DNA of 52,866 nucleotides from Verrucomicrobiota bacterium (GCA_003402735.1 QQNE01000017.1:1-52866), one strand, 5' to 3'; positions 1-8,937 are shown, numbered from the stretch's first letter. Made by a program: numbers and translations. The notes: a model not told the origin generated them from the sequence alone.

Positions 1-1461
1 CGGGGCCGGTGTTGGTGCCGGCACGGAAATGGGAGGGGTCGTTGCTGATGGGGCCGGCGCTGGCGGGGCCGGAGCCACAGCCTCGGGAGCCGTCGGCGGG
101 GTCGACGCTCCACCTGCGGCGGGATCAGGAGTCGGCTTGGGATTCCCGTTCGGGAAAGCCGACTTGAATCGTCCCGACATCCGCGCGGCCAGAAGGAGCG
201 GCTTCCCGGTGGGACGGAACTCGGACATCATGCGATCGAGGGCCTCGGGCTCTGCTTCAAACGAAGCGACCAGCTTGTTGTTCCGCGAAGAAGTGATGAG
301 GGGTTCGACCTCAACCCCAACCGGTTCCTCGATGGTGAACCCACCCGGGAATGGCATGCCCACGTCGTTGAGCTCGGCAGTGACCACGTTCTTGGGATTG
401 AAGGCCTCGCGACCCAATGTCAGGAAGGTCGGCAAAAATCTGGATCGATCGATCTGGGTCTGATAGTTGGTGTCCGCCACCACCTGGGCGGCCTGGTATT
501 TGACTCCGTAGGCACCGAAAAGCGTTGGGAGGTCCGACGACGGGGCCGGGCCCTGGGGCGGCATTCCGCCCATCATCGGATTCTGGGGTGGAGTCATCAT
601 CCGGGCCGCATAGAAGAGCGGATCCACGAGGGCGATGACCGTGCCGCCGGCCAGCAGATACTGATCGATGGCATACTCACCCACTTCGGTCACATCGTAG
701 GGATGGAGAACGATGAGCACCTGTGTCGTCGCCGGATCGATCTTTTCGGTGGTGCTCGGAATCACCTCGACACTGAAATCCCTGGAGAGTTGGCGATAGA
801 CCACCCACGGTTCGGCGGGCGGCGCCTGAAAATTCCCGCTGAACCCACCGGCAATGTTCAATCCGGTCATGATCTTGACCTTCGGCTTGTCTTCCCGATA
901 GACCCGGGTGATGGCGTTCGTCACATCGTATTCAAGCAACTGCTCGCGCTGTGGATCCACGAACGGAATGACCTCCTTTTTGTCGATGCATTGAACGACA
1001 ATTCCCATATAGACCTGGCCCTTCTGGCCTTGCAGCGGTTGCACTCCATCCACCTCGGCGGAATCCTCGGCATTGGTGTCGGGAATCGGAACCAACTTTT
1101 CAAAGAGGATCTTTCCACCGCCGATCTTCTTGTATTCGATAAGCCGATCCTCGACCATCTTGGAAAACTGACGCTCGTCCGCGCCCATCGCGTCCGCACC
1201 ATCGGTGGCGTAGTAGCGAAGGGTGACTGGCGTGTCCAGACTGCGCAGAATCTCCTTGGTGCCTGCGGAGAGGGTGTAAATCTTGTGCTCGGTGAAATCG
1301 AACCGCATCGGAAGCGCTCCGAAAATCAGATTCACAAGAATCACAATCCCAAGCACGATCAGAACGCCGGTGGTGGAGAGCAAGTCCTCAAAGCGGTTCT
1401 GACCGAGACGCTGTTGAAGTTGATCAAGCCAACCGTTGGATTGGGCTTTGGTGTCACTCAT
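1..1461 (-). CDS. GldG-like ABC system subunit (partial, C-terminus cut off)
   Basis: This minus-strand reading frame starts with ATG at 1461 (MSDTKAQS) and stays open to base 1, so the C-terminus lies outside the window. Around residues 30-55 there is one hydrophobic segment (GVLIVLGIVILVNLIFGALP), followed by a large extracytoplasmic part matching the GldG / DUF4350-like auxiliary subunit of ABC-2 systems: a long segment about tolerating ion-like 'FTEHKIYTLS' and a later 'LLAGGTVIALVDP' stretch. The last visible ~45 residues are Pro/Ala-rich and probably a linker to a C-terminal membrane helix. It is the third gene of a minus-strand cluster after an ATPase and a permease, 63 bp behind the permease. 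In Bacteroidetes, GldA/F/G are linked to gliding; in Verrucomicrobiota such clusters are common without evidence of gliding, so the substrate is unknown. Confidence 0.8.
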   Translation of the reverse strand, partial: MSDTKAQSNGWLDQLQQRLGQNRFEDLLSTTGVLIVLGIVILVNLIFGALPMRFDFTEHKIYTLSAGTKEILRSLDTPVTLRYYATDGADAMGADERQFSKMVEDRLIEYKKIGGGKILFEKLVPIPDTNAEDSAEVDGVQPLQGQKGQVYMGIVVQCIDKKEVIPFVDPQREQLLEYDVTNAITRVYREDKPKVKIMTGLNIAGGFSGNFQAPPAEPWVVYRQLSRDFSVEVIPSTTEKIDPATTQVLIVLHPYDVTEVGEYAIDQYLLAGGTVIALVDPLFYAARMMTPPQNPMMGGMPPQGPAPSSDLPTLFGAYGVKYQAAQVVADTNYQTQIDRSRFLPTFLTLGREAFNPKNVVTAELNDVGMPFPGGFTIEEPVGVEVEPLITSSRNNKLVASFEAEPEALDRMMSEFRPTGKPLLLAARMSGRFKSAFPNGNPKPTPDPAAGGASTPPTAPEAVAPAPPAPAPSATTPPISVPAPTPAP

Positions 1462-1524
1462 GGGGTAGGAAAAAGGGTAAAGTTTTCTCGAAAAAGATTG
1501 CGATTGAAGGCGATGCCGAGGCCG

Positions 1525-2343
1525 TCAGGCGCGGCGCGCGCGAAGCACGACAGCGGTGGTGAAGAGACAGAACGCGGTGATCGAGATGAAGTAGACAAGG
1601 TCAGCGCCGAGGACGAGCCCCTTGTTCATCTCCGCAAAGTGGTTCCAGAAGCCGAGGGCGGTCATCATGGAATCACCGAAGGGAATGATCCCACCGGCGA
1701 ACTCGGCCACCGGAGGGAGGCCCACGAAGAGCATCAGCACACAGAGCAAGACGGATACGAGGAAAGCGACCACCTGGCTGCGGGTGAACGCAGACACAGC
1801 CGAGGTCACCGCAAGACAGGCAGTGGCGAGCAGAAAACTCGACAGATACCCAGTGAACATCGGGCCCCAGTCCGGATCTCCGAGAATCTCCATCGTGAGT
1901 AGGGCTGGGAAGGTGCAGAAGAGCGCCACCCAAATCACCACACTGGCGGCCAAATACTTGCCGAGAATGACATGCCAAACCGCGATGGGCATCGTGGAGA
2001 GAAGCTCAATCGTTCCCTGCCGGTGCTCCTCAGACCAGAGTCTCATGCCAATCGCGGGAGCCACGAAGGCGAACAACCAGGGATGAAAGTTGAAGAAGGT
2101 CCGCGTCAACGAGGCGTCCCCCGCCTCGATGAACCCTCCCAAGGTGAAGGAGAGAACGCTGGCGAGGACCGTGAAGACCACGACACAAACGTAGGCGATG
2201 GGCGAATAAAAAAAGCTGCCCAATTCCCGCTGGAACGTGATGCGGACCCCGCGAGGCAGGACTTTCCAAATCAGGAAATGACCGATCCCGGCGAACAAGG
2301 CGACCGGACCGAGGAAACTGAGGAATAGTGCAATCCACTTCAT
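1525..2343 (-). CDS. ABC-2 type permease (GldF-like)
   Basis: Predicted inner-membrane permease of 272 residues with about six to seven hydrophobic segments. The core starts at about residue 33 with 'RITFQRELGSFFYSPIAYV', the usual beginning of GldF/ABC-2 permeases, followed by 'RLWSEEHRQGTIELLSTMP', a hallmark cytoplasmic loop of this family. The ATG at 2343 adds an N-terminal hydrophobic segment of about 30 residues that most relatives lack; an in-frame GTG at 2247 would give the usual length of about 240 residues. Neither start has a clear Shine-Dalgarno sequence. It lies 42 bp after the ATPase gene and before the GldG-like gene, so the three probably form one exporter or lipoprotein-handling complex. 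Transport substrate cannot be told. Confidence 0.85.
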   Translation of the reverse strand: MKWIALFLSFLGPVALFAGIGHFLIWKVLPRGVRITFQRELGSFFYSPIAYVCVVVFTVLASVLSFTLGGFIEAGDASLTRTFFNFHPWLFAFVAPAIGMRLWSEEHRQGTIELLSTMPIAVWHVILGKYLAASVVIWVALFCTFPALLTMEILGDPDWGPMFTGYLSSFLLATACLAVTSAVSAFTRSQVVAFLVSVLLCVLMLFVGLPPVAEFAGGIIPFGDSMMTALGFWNHFAEMNKGLVLGADLVYFISITAFCLFTTAVVLRARRA

Positions 2344-2385
2344 ATTCGTGCGTTGCTGCGAAAATGTTACTCTGGGTTCAATCGT

Positions 2386-3333
2386 TTACGCGGCGATATC
2401 GGATGTCGTCAGGGACCGGAAAACTTCGTCGAGGTGGCCCTTCTCCACCGTGAGTTGCTCGATCCGGAGATCCCGCTTCACACAAAAATCGAAGAGGACG
2501 GGTGAAAGAGGCTCCTTGTTCTTCCGGGGATCGACCTGCAGCGTCAGCAGTCCATCGATCTGCTCAAGCACTTTGGCGCCGCGGGTCTCGGGGAGTTTGA
2601 CGATCTCGTCGCGGACGCCACGAACGTCTTTGCCCCGCACCGTGAGAATGACGCTGCCGGCCGATTCGGCCCTCGACCGCAGTTCCGCCGGTGTCCCGTT
2701 GGCGATGATGCGGCCGCGGTCGATGATGATGGCCCGGGAGCAGGCAGCTTCAACTTCTTCCAAAATGTGTGTGGAGAAGACAATGGCCTTCTCTTCCCCC
2801 ATCCGGCGGATCAAATTCCGCACCTCGTGCTTCTGGTTGGGATCCAAGCCATCCGTCGGCTCGTCCATCACCAGGACTTCCGGGTCGTGAATCAAAGCCT
2901 GCGCCAGACAGGTGCGATGCCGATACCCCTTGGAAAGCGTATCGATGCTCTGGTGCCGCACTCCCTGCAAGAAACAGAGTTCAATCACCCGGTCCACGGC
3001 TTTATCCCGTTGCAGCCCATCCATGCCGCGAATTTCGGCGGCGAACGACAGGAACCCGTGCACCGACATGTCGTTGTAAAGCGGTGCCGACTCTGGAAGA
3101 TAGCCCATCTTCGCTTTCGCCTGAAGCTCGTTCTCCACGATGTCAAACCCACCCACCTGAACCGTTCCCGCCGTGGGGGGGATGAAACCGGTGATCATTC
3201 GCATCGTGGTCGACTTGCCCGCGCCGTTGGGCCCGAGAAACCCGAGGACTTCCCCCTTCTTCACTTCGAAGGAAACTCCATCGACGGCGACCTTCGGACC
3301 AAAATGTTTGCTGAGGTTTTTGATTTCGATCAT
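2386..3333 (-). CDS. ABC transporter ATP-binding protein (GldA-like)
   Basis: Cytoplasmic ATPase of 315 residues. Walker A is GPNGAGKST at residues 34-42, the signature region reads LSKGYRHRTCLAQAL, and Walker B plus D-loop is VLVMDEPTDGLDP, followed by the switch His in 'VFSTHILEEV'. The C-terminal ~90 residues form the accessory region found in GldA/NatA-type ATPases. The signature is LSKGY instead of LSGGQ, which is common in this subgroup. It is the first gene of the minus-strand cluster with the permease and GldG-like subunit. The 139 bp to the divergently transcribed exonuclease gene should hold promoters for both directions. Assignment to the ABC-2 / GldA group is firm; the substrate is not known. 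Confidence 0.92.
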   Translation of the reverse strand: MIEIKNLSKHFGPKVAVDGVSFEVKKGEVLGFLGPNGAGKSTTMRMITGFIPPTAGTVQVGGFDIVENELQAKAKMGYLPESAPLYNDMSVHGFLSFAAEIRGMDGLQRDKAVDRVIELCFLQGVRHQSIDTLSKGYRHRTCLAQALIHDPEVLVMDEPTDGLDPNQKHEVRNLIRRMGEEKAIVFSTHILEEVEAACSRAIIIDRGRIIANGTPAELRSRAESAGSVILTVRGKDVRGVRDEIVKLPETRGAKVLEQIDGLLTLQVDPRKNKEPLSPVLFDFCVKRDLRIEQLTVEKGHLDEVFRSLTTSDIAA

Positions 3334-3472
3334 GCTGCCTGTCTCCTTGGTATCGAACCGCGTTTTCCATGTATCATCCGGTCCAAGCTGTCAAGTCGTC
3401 ACACCTCAAGGCTTGCTTCACATTTTCAGATCCTCTTTGTTTGTGCCAGTTTGACGCATCTCGCCCCGCCCA

Positions 3473-4231
3473 ATGAAAATCGTCTCTTGGAATGTCAATG
3501 GAATCCGCGCCGCCATGGAAAAAGGTCTCCGGGATTTCGTGCAGAGTGAGATGCCGGACGTCCTCTGCCTCCAGGAGGTCAAGGCGGAGATCGACCAGAT
3601 CGATCTCTCTTGGGCCGTCGATCTCGGCTACCAGACTCATCTCGCCTCCGGCGTCCGCAAAGGTTACAGCGGCACTGCCATCCTGACCAGGATTCCCCCC
3701 TTGCAGGTCCGCAACGGCTTGGGTCAGGACGAGCACGATCAGGAGGGCCGGGTCATCGTGGCGACCTACCCGGACTTTCACCTCGTGAATGTTTACACGC
3801 CAAATGCCCAGCGCGGTCTCCTCCGTCTCGACTACAGGCTGCGGTGGGATGCCGCTTTCCTCGGTTTCTTGCAACGGCTCCGGACGGAAAAGCCGGTGAT
3901 TTTTTGCGGGGATCTGAATTGTGCCCATCAGGAGATCGATTTAGCCAACCCCAAACAGAATCGCCGCAACGCAGGCTTTACCGACGAGGAACGCGCCGGT
4001 CTTTCCCGAATTCTTGAAGCCGGATTTCTCGACTCCTTTCGGCAGTTTGAGGCCGGTCCGTCCCACTACACTTGGTGGAGCCATCGTTTCGATGCCAGAT
4101 CCCGCAACATCGGTTGGCGCATCGACTATTTCATGGTCGATTCCACGATATGGGACCGCGTGGAGGCCTCGTCCATCCGCCCGGAAATCCAGGGCTCCGA
4201 CCATTGTCCGATCGAGTTGTCGATCCGATGA
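3473..4231 (+). CDS. xth: Exodeoxyribonuclease III (AP endonuclease family 1)
   Basis: DNA repair nuclease of 252 residues, the normal length for the ExoIII/APE1 family. Visible family motifs in order are NVNGIRA (residues 7-13), LQEVKA with the metal-binding Glu, YSGTAIL, GDLNCAHQEIDLANPKQNRRNAGFTDEER-type loop with catalytic Asp/Asn (only partly quoted: GDLNCAH), WRIDYFMV, and GSDHCPI near the end with the catalytic His. It removes nucleotides 3' to 5' and cleaves at abasic sites. The stop codon overlaps the next start in an ATGA (4228-4231), so it is translationally coupled to the SIS-domain gene. It is the first gene of a four-gene plus-strand run whose members are functionally unrelated. 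Confidence 0.95.
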   Translation: MKIVSWNVNGIRAAMEKGLRDFVQSEMPDVLCLQEVKAEIDQIDLSWAVDLGYQTHLASGVRKGYSGTAILTRIPPLQVRNGLGQDEHDQEGRVIVATYPDFHLVNVYTPNAQRGLLRLDYRLRWDAAFLGFLQRLRTEKPVIFCGDLNCAHQEIDLANPKQNRRNAGFTDEERAGLSRILEAGFLDSFRQFEAGPSHYTWWSHRFDARSRNIGWRIDYFMVDSTIWDRVEASSIRPEIQGSDHCPIELSIR

Positions 4232-5760
4232 GCGCCTCCCCATCCACCGAGGATTTTCTGGCCGTCGCCTCCGATTTTCAACTGGGGATGTTGGACACCG
4301 AACGGCCCCATCCGAAGACGATTCACCTCGCAGACTGGGCCCGCAACGAATTGCCCACCGCCATCTCGGCGCTACGAGCGGTCGATCGGGACGCCTTGCA
4401 GATTCTCGAGGGGCGGCTTGGCCAGCTCGCCCCGTTGCGGTCGACCATCCGGACGGTCATTGATCGGGGAGACCGCATCTTCCTGTGCGGCTGTGGAGCC
4501 ACGGGCCGGTTGTCGATCGCCCTTGAGATCTTGGCGCGACAGGGACTTCTGCGAGGAGCGACGGCGGAGAATGTGATCGGTTTCATGGCCGGAGGGGATG
4601 CCGCGTTGATCCGCGCGATCGAACGGTTCGAGGATCACCCAGAATACGCGGAACGTCAGCTGGTCGAGCTCGGTTTCCGCAAGGGCGACCTCTTGATTGC
4701 CTCAACAGAAGGCGGTGAGACTCCGTTTGTCATTGGCGCCACAGAGACCGCCGCCGCAGCCGGGGGCGAGCCCCCTTTTTTTCTCTACTGCAATCCGGAC
4801 GATCTTCTGCGGGAGCACGTGGCCCGCTCCCGTCGCGTCCTGGACAATGAGGACATCCGCAAGATCAACCTTGCAGTTGGGCCGATGGCCCTTTCCGGCA
4901 GCACCCGAATGCAGGCCAGCACGGTGCTGATGGCGGCCATCGGCTTCAGCATGGGTTCGGCCGAACTGGAACGGGCGTTCGAATCCTGGAAAACGTGGGC
5001 GGTCGACCAGCTCGACTGGAGCTTCCTCGCCCCCTTCATCGAAGCGGAGGCCTCCGCCTATCAGTCTGGCGACCAAGTTATCTATGAACCCGGGCCGTTT
5101 CGCATTTCGGTGCTGACGGATACGACCGAGCGCTCCCCCACCTTTGCCCTTCCGGCCTTCGAGCGGGCGGCCTCTCAGGAACCGGCCTCCCTTTGTTACC
5201 TTCACGTCCCCGACTCCGATTCTGCCAGCCAAGCCTGGAAGAATTTGCTGCAACGGGCTCCCCGCCCATTGGAATGGGGAACCTTGCAACACCTCACCGG
5301 GGCGGAGGCGATCGCCCGATTTGATTTCTCCTCGGGTGCTCCGGAGCGTCGCCGGTCCGCTACGGGACGGCCCCAACGCATCTTCCGGATCGACCGAGTG
5401 AAGGGTTCCATCCGCTGGCAGTTCGGGAACCTGGAGCATCACATTCCCGTCCCAGAGGGAATTACGCCTCTCGGCGAAAACCTTCTTCTGAAAATGCTGC
5501 TCAACGCCCACTCTACCCTGGTGATGGGTCGCCTGGGCCGTTATGAGGACAACCTCATGACCTACGTGGCCGCAAACAATTTCAAATTGATCGATCGCGC
5601 GATTCGTTACACTCTCCTTCTGCTCAAACGCCATCACGGTCTGGAACCCAGCTACGACACCGTGGCCCGGACCCTCCTCAACGAAAGAGCCGGTGTCGCC
5701 CCCGGAGAGCCGATCGTCTTGCGCACCCTGGCCACCGTTCTCCGACTCCACGCACCGTGA
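4228..5760 (+). CDS. MurQ/GKRP-like sugar-phosphate isomerase (SIS) domain protein
   Basis: Product of 510 residues. The start ATG at 4228 overlaps the upstream stop (ATGA); an upstream in-frame ATG at 4072 lies inside the exonuclease gene and was not used. Residues about 80-260 form an SIS domain like N-acetylmuramate-6-phosphate etherase: CGCGATGRLS (87-96), 'AGGDAALIRAIERFED' with the conserved AIE..ED, 'ASTEGGETPFV', and 'GSTRMQAST'. The C-terminal part repeats the MurQ-like 'NAHSTLVMGRLGRYEDNLM' helix. MurQ is about 300 residues; this length and the two-part build are closer to eukaryotic-type glucokinase regulatory protein. The MurQ active-site Glu after GRL is not at the same spacing here, so etherase activity is uncertain. 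It is coupled to thiD by a GTGA overlap. Confidence 0.72.
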   Translation: MSASPSTEDFLAVASDFQLGMLDTERPHPKTIHLADWARNELPTAISALRAVDRDALQILEGRLGQLAPLRSTIRTVIDRGDRIFLCGCGATGRLSIALEILARQGLLRGATAENVIGFMAGGDAALIRAIERFEDHPEYAERQLVELGFRKGDLLIASTEGGETPFVIGATETAAAAGGEPPFFLYCNPDDLLREHVARSRRVLDNEDIRKINLAVGPMALSGSTRMQASTVLMAAIGFSMGSAELERAFESWKTWAVDQLDWSFLAPFIEAEASAYQSGDQVIYEPGPFRISVLTDTTERSPTFALPAFERAASQEPASLCYLHVPDSDSASQAWKNLLQRAPRPLEWGTLQHLTGAEAIARFDFSSGAPERRRSATGRPQRIFRIDRVKGSIRWQFGNLEHHIPVPEGITPLGENLLLKMLLNAHSTLVMGRLGRYEDNLMTYVAANNFKLIDRAIRYTLLLLKRHHGLEPSYDTVARTLLNERAGVAPGEPIVLRTLATVLRLHAP

Positions 5761-6563
5761 AATGTCCCGCCGTTGCCCTCACCATTGCGGGTTCCGACTC
5801 CTGCGCCGGGGCCGGTCTCCAGGCCGATCTCAAGGCATTCACCGCTTGCGGCGTCTATGGCCTCACCGTGGCCACGGCCATTGTCGCAGAACGTCCCGGC
5901 GCCGTGCTCTCGGTCGAAGCGGTCTCTGATCGATCGATCGCAGACCAACTCGAGGCGGTGCTGCACCACTACCCCGTGGCCTCGATCAAGACCGGGTTGC
6001 TCCCCTCCGCGCGGTCGATTGCCGTGGTCCGCGCCGCGCTCCAGTCGTCGGATGCGCCTCTCGTGGTCGATCCTGTCGCGGTGGCCTCCACCGGAACGAC
6101 CTTGGCCTCCCCAGACGCACGGGAAGCGTTGATTGACTGGATCAGGGAACGGGCCACGCTCGTGACGCCCAACCGGGCCGAGGCAGAACTTTTTCTCGGC
6201 GCGCCCATTTCTGACCTTGGGGACGCCAGAGATGCGGCCATGGCCTTGCAGCGCCTCCACGGATGCGCGGTGTTGTTGAAGGGGGGGCACTTCGACGGTC
6301 CGGAAGCGATCGACTGGCTCGCGATGGGCCCTACCGAAGCCGTCGAGGCCATCCGGGCCCCGAGATTGCCCGGCACCGACATTCACGGAACCGGTTGTGC
6401 CTACTCCGCAGCGATTGCCGCAAAACTGGCGCTCGGAAGGCCGCTCCTCGCCGCGGTGCGCGAAGCCCGTCTCTATCTCCACGACGTTCTGGCCCATCCT
6501 TGCCATTGGCTGAATCCAAACGTCCCGGGCATAAAAGCACTGGCGCCCACTTCGGAAACGTAG
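5757..6563 (+). CDS. thiD: Hydroxymethylpyrimidine/phosphomethylpyrimidine kinase
   Basis: Thiamine-biosynthesis kinase of 268 residues that phosphorylates HMP and HMP-P. Ribokinase-fold signatures are visible: 'TIAGSDSCAGAGLQADLKAF' at residues 9-28, 'GLTVATAIVAERPGAV', 'VVDPVAVASTG', 'LVTPNRAEAELFLG', 'VLLKGGHFDG' and the C-terminal anion-hole motif 'DIHGTGCAYSAAIAAKLA' with the catalytic Asp of the GTGC element replaced by position D-I-H-G-T-G-C typical of ThiD. Length is normal for a stand-alone ThiD. The GTG start overlaps the stop of the SIS gene (GTGA at 5757-5760), so the two are translationally coupled. No other thiamine genes are nearby. Confidence 0.94.
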   Translation: MKCPAVALTIAGSDSCAGAGLQADLKAFTACGVYGLTVATAIVAERPGAVLSVEAVSDRSIADQLEAVLHHYPVASIKTGLLPSARSIAVVRAALQSSDAPLVVDPVAVASTGTTLASPDAREALIDWIRERATLVTPNRAEAELFLGAPISDLGDARDAAMALQRLHGCAVLLKGGHFDGPEAIDWLAMGPTEAVEAIRAPRLPGTDIHGTGCAYSAAIAAKLALGRPLLAAVREARLYLHDVLAHPCHWLNPNVPGIKALAPTSET

Positions 6564-6575
6564 GAGACTGCTCCC

Positions 6576-7619
6576 GTGCAACGCATCACCCTCGCTTTCG
6601 CGTGCTGCCTGATTCCGGCTGGATTGATCGCCGCAACCTCTGCGCCCAACCCAGACGGCCTCTCTCAAGCTGAACTGCAGGAAGCCTTTCAGGTTTTGCG
6701 GACCCAGTTCATCGGTGCCCAAACACTGGACTACGACACCATCAACCGGGCGGCTCTCGAGGGTCTCCTCGAGCGTCTCGGCCAAGGCGCTGAACTGGTT
6801 GGTGCCACTCCAGCCAAATCGGCCCCTCAAAAGAACGCCGTGCGCTTCCATGCGGAACTCCTTCCCGGGAAGGTGGCGTATCTTCGGTTTGCCGATTACT
6901 CGGTCGCGGAGGTCGAGAAATTCGAAAAGGAGATGAACCGGTTTCACGACGCCAAGGCCGACTTTCTGATTCTGGATTTGCGCGTCCCCCAACCGAAGGC
7001 CGAACTCGAAGCGGCCGCACGGTTTCTCGATCGGTTCGTCGCGCCAGACACCATGGTGTTCCGGGTTGTCCGCCCGTCGGAGAAGACCCCGAGGCTCTTC
7101 ACTTCGCGTCAAGCGGCCCAACGTTGGAAAGGACCGATCATGCTGCTGATGGACCGGGACACCTGTGGCGCAGGGGAGTTGATCGCCGCCACCATTCTGC
7201 GGAACTATCCGGCGTTCAGCATCGGTGAATCCACCCTGGGACGGACCGTGGAATATCAACAGATTGCGCTGAACGACACGGTGTCCCTGCGCTTTGCCGC
7301 GGCAGAGATCCTCCTGGCGGACGATCAATCGCTTTTTGGGAAGGGAATCAAGCCGATTTATCAGGTGATTCAGTCGGCCGAGGTGAAGGATCGGGTCTTC
7401 GATGCCACGGCCCAAGCGCCCCTGCAGAAATATGTCTTCGAGCAGTTTCGTCCCCGACTGAACGAAGCCGCCCTCGTCCACGATACGGATCCGGAGCTCG
7501 ATTACCATCTGGCCCGCGCCCGCGGCGAGACGACGCCCTACGACGTCGTGCCTCTGCTCGACAAAGTGATCCAGCGCGCTGTCGACTTGGCGGTGACGCT
7601 GCAGCGCACCGTCAGGTGA
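6576..7619 (+). CDS. Exported S41-peptidase-fold protein, catalytic residues replaced
   Basis: Product of 347 residues from a GTG start 12 bp after thiD. Residues 1-20 form a signal peptide (ITLAFACCLIPAGLIAA then TSA), so it should be exported. The middle follows the tail-specific protease (C-terminal processing peptidase, S41) core: 'GKVAYLRFADYSVAEVEKFE', 'FLILDLRVPQPKAELEAAA', 'GPIMLLMDRDTCGAGELIAA' and 'ESTLGRTVEYQ'. In active enzymes the nucleophile motif is (G/T)-A-S-A-S-E; here it reads D-T-C-G-A-G-E (residues 195-201), putting Gly198 at the Ser position. The general-base Lys 25 residues later is Arg223. It is therefore probably a non-catalytic binding protein. No PDZ domain is apparent. 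Family placement is by motif and could be wrong in detail. Confidence 0.7.
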   Translation: MQRITLAFACCLIPAGLIAATSAPNPDGLSQAELQEAFQVLRTQFIGAQTLDYDTINRAALEGLLERLGQGAELVGATPAKSAPQKNAVRFHAELLPGKVAYLRFADYSVAEVEKFEKEMNRFHDAKADFLILDLRVPQPKAELEAAARFLDRFVAPDTMVFRVVRPSEKTPRLFTSRQAAQRWKGPIMLLMDRDTCGAGELIAATILRNYPAFSIGESTLGRTVEYQQIALNDTVSLRFAAAEILLADDQSLFGKGIKPIYQVIQSAEVKDRVFDATAQAPLQKYVFEQFRPRLNEAALVHDTDPELDYHLARARGETTPYDVVPLLDKVIQRAVDLAVTLQRTVR

Positions 7620-7633
7620 AGCGCGGTCCCAGA

Positions 7634-7654
7634 CCCGGAACCTAGTGGTCCGGG
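7634..7654 (+). terminator. Hairpin after the S41-like gene
   Basis: An 8-bp stem with one bulged A (cccgga-a-cc pairing with gg-tccggg) and a 4-nt loop begins 15 nt after the stop codon at 7619. There is no following T run, so it may be a pause or mRNA-end structure rather than a classical intrinsic terminator. The rest of the 202-bp gap up to the Obg gene shows nothing else I can name. Confidence 0.3.
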
Positions 7655-7821
7655 AACATCGATCTGGTCGATGCTTTCGATGCTTTTGCCTCTGACCGGC
7701 GTTGCTCCTCGGTTGATTGTGTCTCCATAGCCGCCCCCCTCGCTTCTCGGTCAACCACGAGTCGCCGAAAACTCTCGATCGACGCTGGCAATCCCGACAA
7801 TTGAGGGCACGTTGATCCCCC

Positions 7822-8937
7822 ATGTTCATCGACCACCTTCGCATCCACGCCAAAGCCGGGGATGGTGGCAACGGCTGCGCCAGTTTCCGCCGGGAAAAGT
7901 TTGTGCCCAAGGGCGGTCCCGATGGTGGCGACGGCGGCCGCGGTGGCAGTGTGATTCTGCAGGTCGACTCCCAGGTCGACACCCTGAAAGCCTTCTTTTT
8001 CAAGCCGAACCTGAAAGCTGAACCGGGGACTCACGGCCAAAGCAAGAAGAAGACCGGCAAATCCGGCAAAGACCTGGTGATGAAGGTTCCGCCCGGCACC
8101 ATCGTTTATTCCTGTCCCGACCCCGTCGGAGCCGGGCCTGAGCCGGAGAACATCGAGGACGGCATGGCCCTCTTTTACGATCTCGAGGCGCAGGCCGAGG
8201 ATGTGTTGCACCCGGGCCGCCTCGATGATCAGCGCACCGAAGTCGTCGCGGACCTCACCGAGGAGGGACAACGTCTCATCCTTTGTCACGGTGGCAAGGG
8301 TGGTAAAGGCAACGTCCATTTCAAGACAGCGACCCACCGTTCCCCCTTGGAATGCACGCCCGGCACACCGGGCGACGAGGGATACTTCTACCTGGAGCTG
8401 CGCCGGATTGCCGACGCCGGGCTGGTCGGTTTCCCGAACGCGGGGAAGTCGACCCTTCTCTCCAAACTTTCGGCGGCGAAGCCCAAGATCGCTTCGTATC
8501 CATTCACCACCCTGACCCCGATGGTCGGGATTGTTGAGTTTGGCGGATTCATGCGGGCCAGCATCGCCGACATGCCCGGCCTGATCGAAGGGGCCAGTTC
8601 CAACGTGGGCCTCGGTCACGATTTCCTCCGCCACATTTGGCGTTGTTCGCTCCTGATCTTCGTCGTCGATGCCGCGGGAAGCGAGGGACGGGACCCGGTC
8701 GAGGACCTCCAGACTCTCCGGACCGAGATCAAACTGTATGACGAGGATCTTTCCGCTCGTCCCTGGATCATTGTCGCCAACAAAATGGATCTGCCTGAGG
8801 CTGCGACCCATCTGGTGAACCTGCGAGATCGTTTTCCCAAGATCGAGATTCTTCCAATCTCCGCGGAACTTGGCGAAGGCCTGGACGAGTTGCGCGAGCG
8901 ACTCGAAGTCCTGGTGGGCCGGATTCCGGGCCGCTGA
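7822..8937 (+). CDS. obgE: Obg/CgtA family ribosome-associated GTPase
   Basis: GTPase of 371 residues involved in 50S ribosome maturation. The N-terminal Obg fold is glycine-rich: 'HAKAGDGGNGCASFRREKFV' and 'GGPDGGDGGRGGSV' at residues 10-48, later 'GGKGGKGNVHFKTATHRSP'. The G domain follows with G1 GFPNAGKST, G3 DMPGLIEGA, G4 NKMD and a G5-like 'PISAELGEG'. The protein stops right after the G domain (LVGRIPGR), so the C-terminal OCT domain of some Obg proteins is absent, as in E. coli-like shorter forms. Start ATG at 7822 gives the canonical MFIDHLRI N-terminus. The next gene starts 12 bp downstream, suggesting co-transcription. Confidence 0.96.
   Translation: MFIDHLRIHAKAGDGGNGCASFRREKFVPKGGPDGGDGGRGGSVILQVDSQVDTLKAFFFKPNLKAEPGTHGQSKKKTGKSGKDLVMKVPPGTIVYSCPDPVGAGPEPENIEDGMALFYDLEAQAEDVLHPGRLDDQRTEVVADLTEEGQRLILCHGGKGGKGNVHFKTATHRSPLECTPGTPGDEGYFYLELRRIADAGLVGFPNAGKSTLLSKLSAAKPKIASYPFTTLTPMVGIVEFGGFMRASIADMPGLIEGASSNVGLGHDFLRHIWRCSLLIFVVDAAGSEGRDPVEDLQTLRTEIKLYDEDLSARPWIIVANKMDLPEAATHLVNLRDRFPKIEILPISAELGEGLDELRERLEVLVGRIPGR

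Noticed and set aside
703..1902. A 399-codon plus-strand frame across the GldG-like and permease genes.
   Set aside because: It is antisense to two genes with good family motifs and has low-complexity composition typical of a shadow frame.
5652..8003. A long minus-strand open frame of 783 codons opposite the SIS, thiD and S41-like genes.
   Set aside because: It is a GC-rich antisense frame without recognisable domains, and the plus-strand genes there have clear family motifs and coupled starts.
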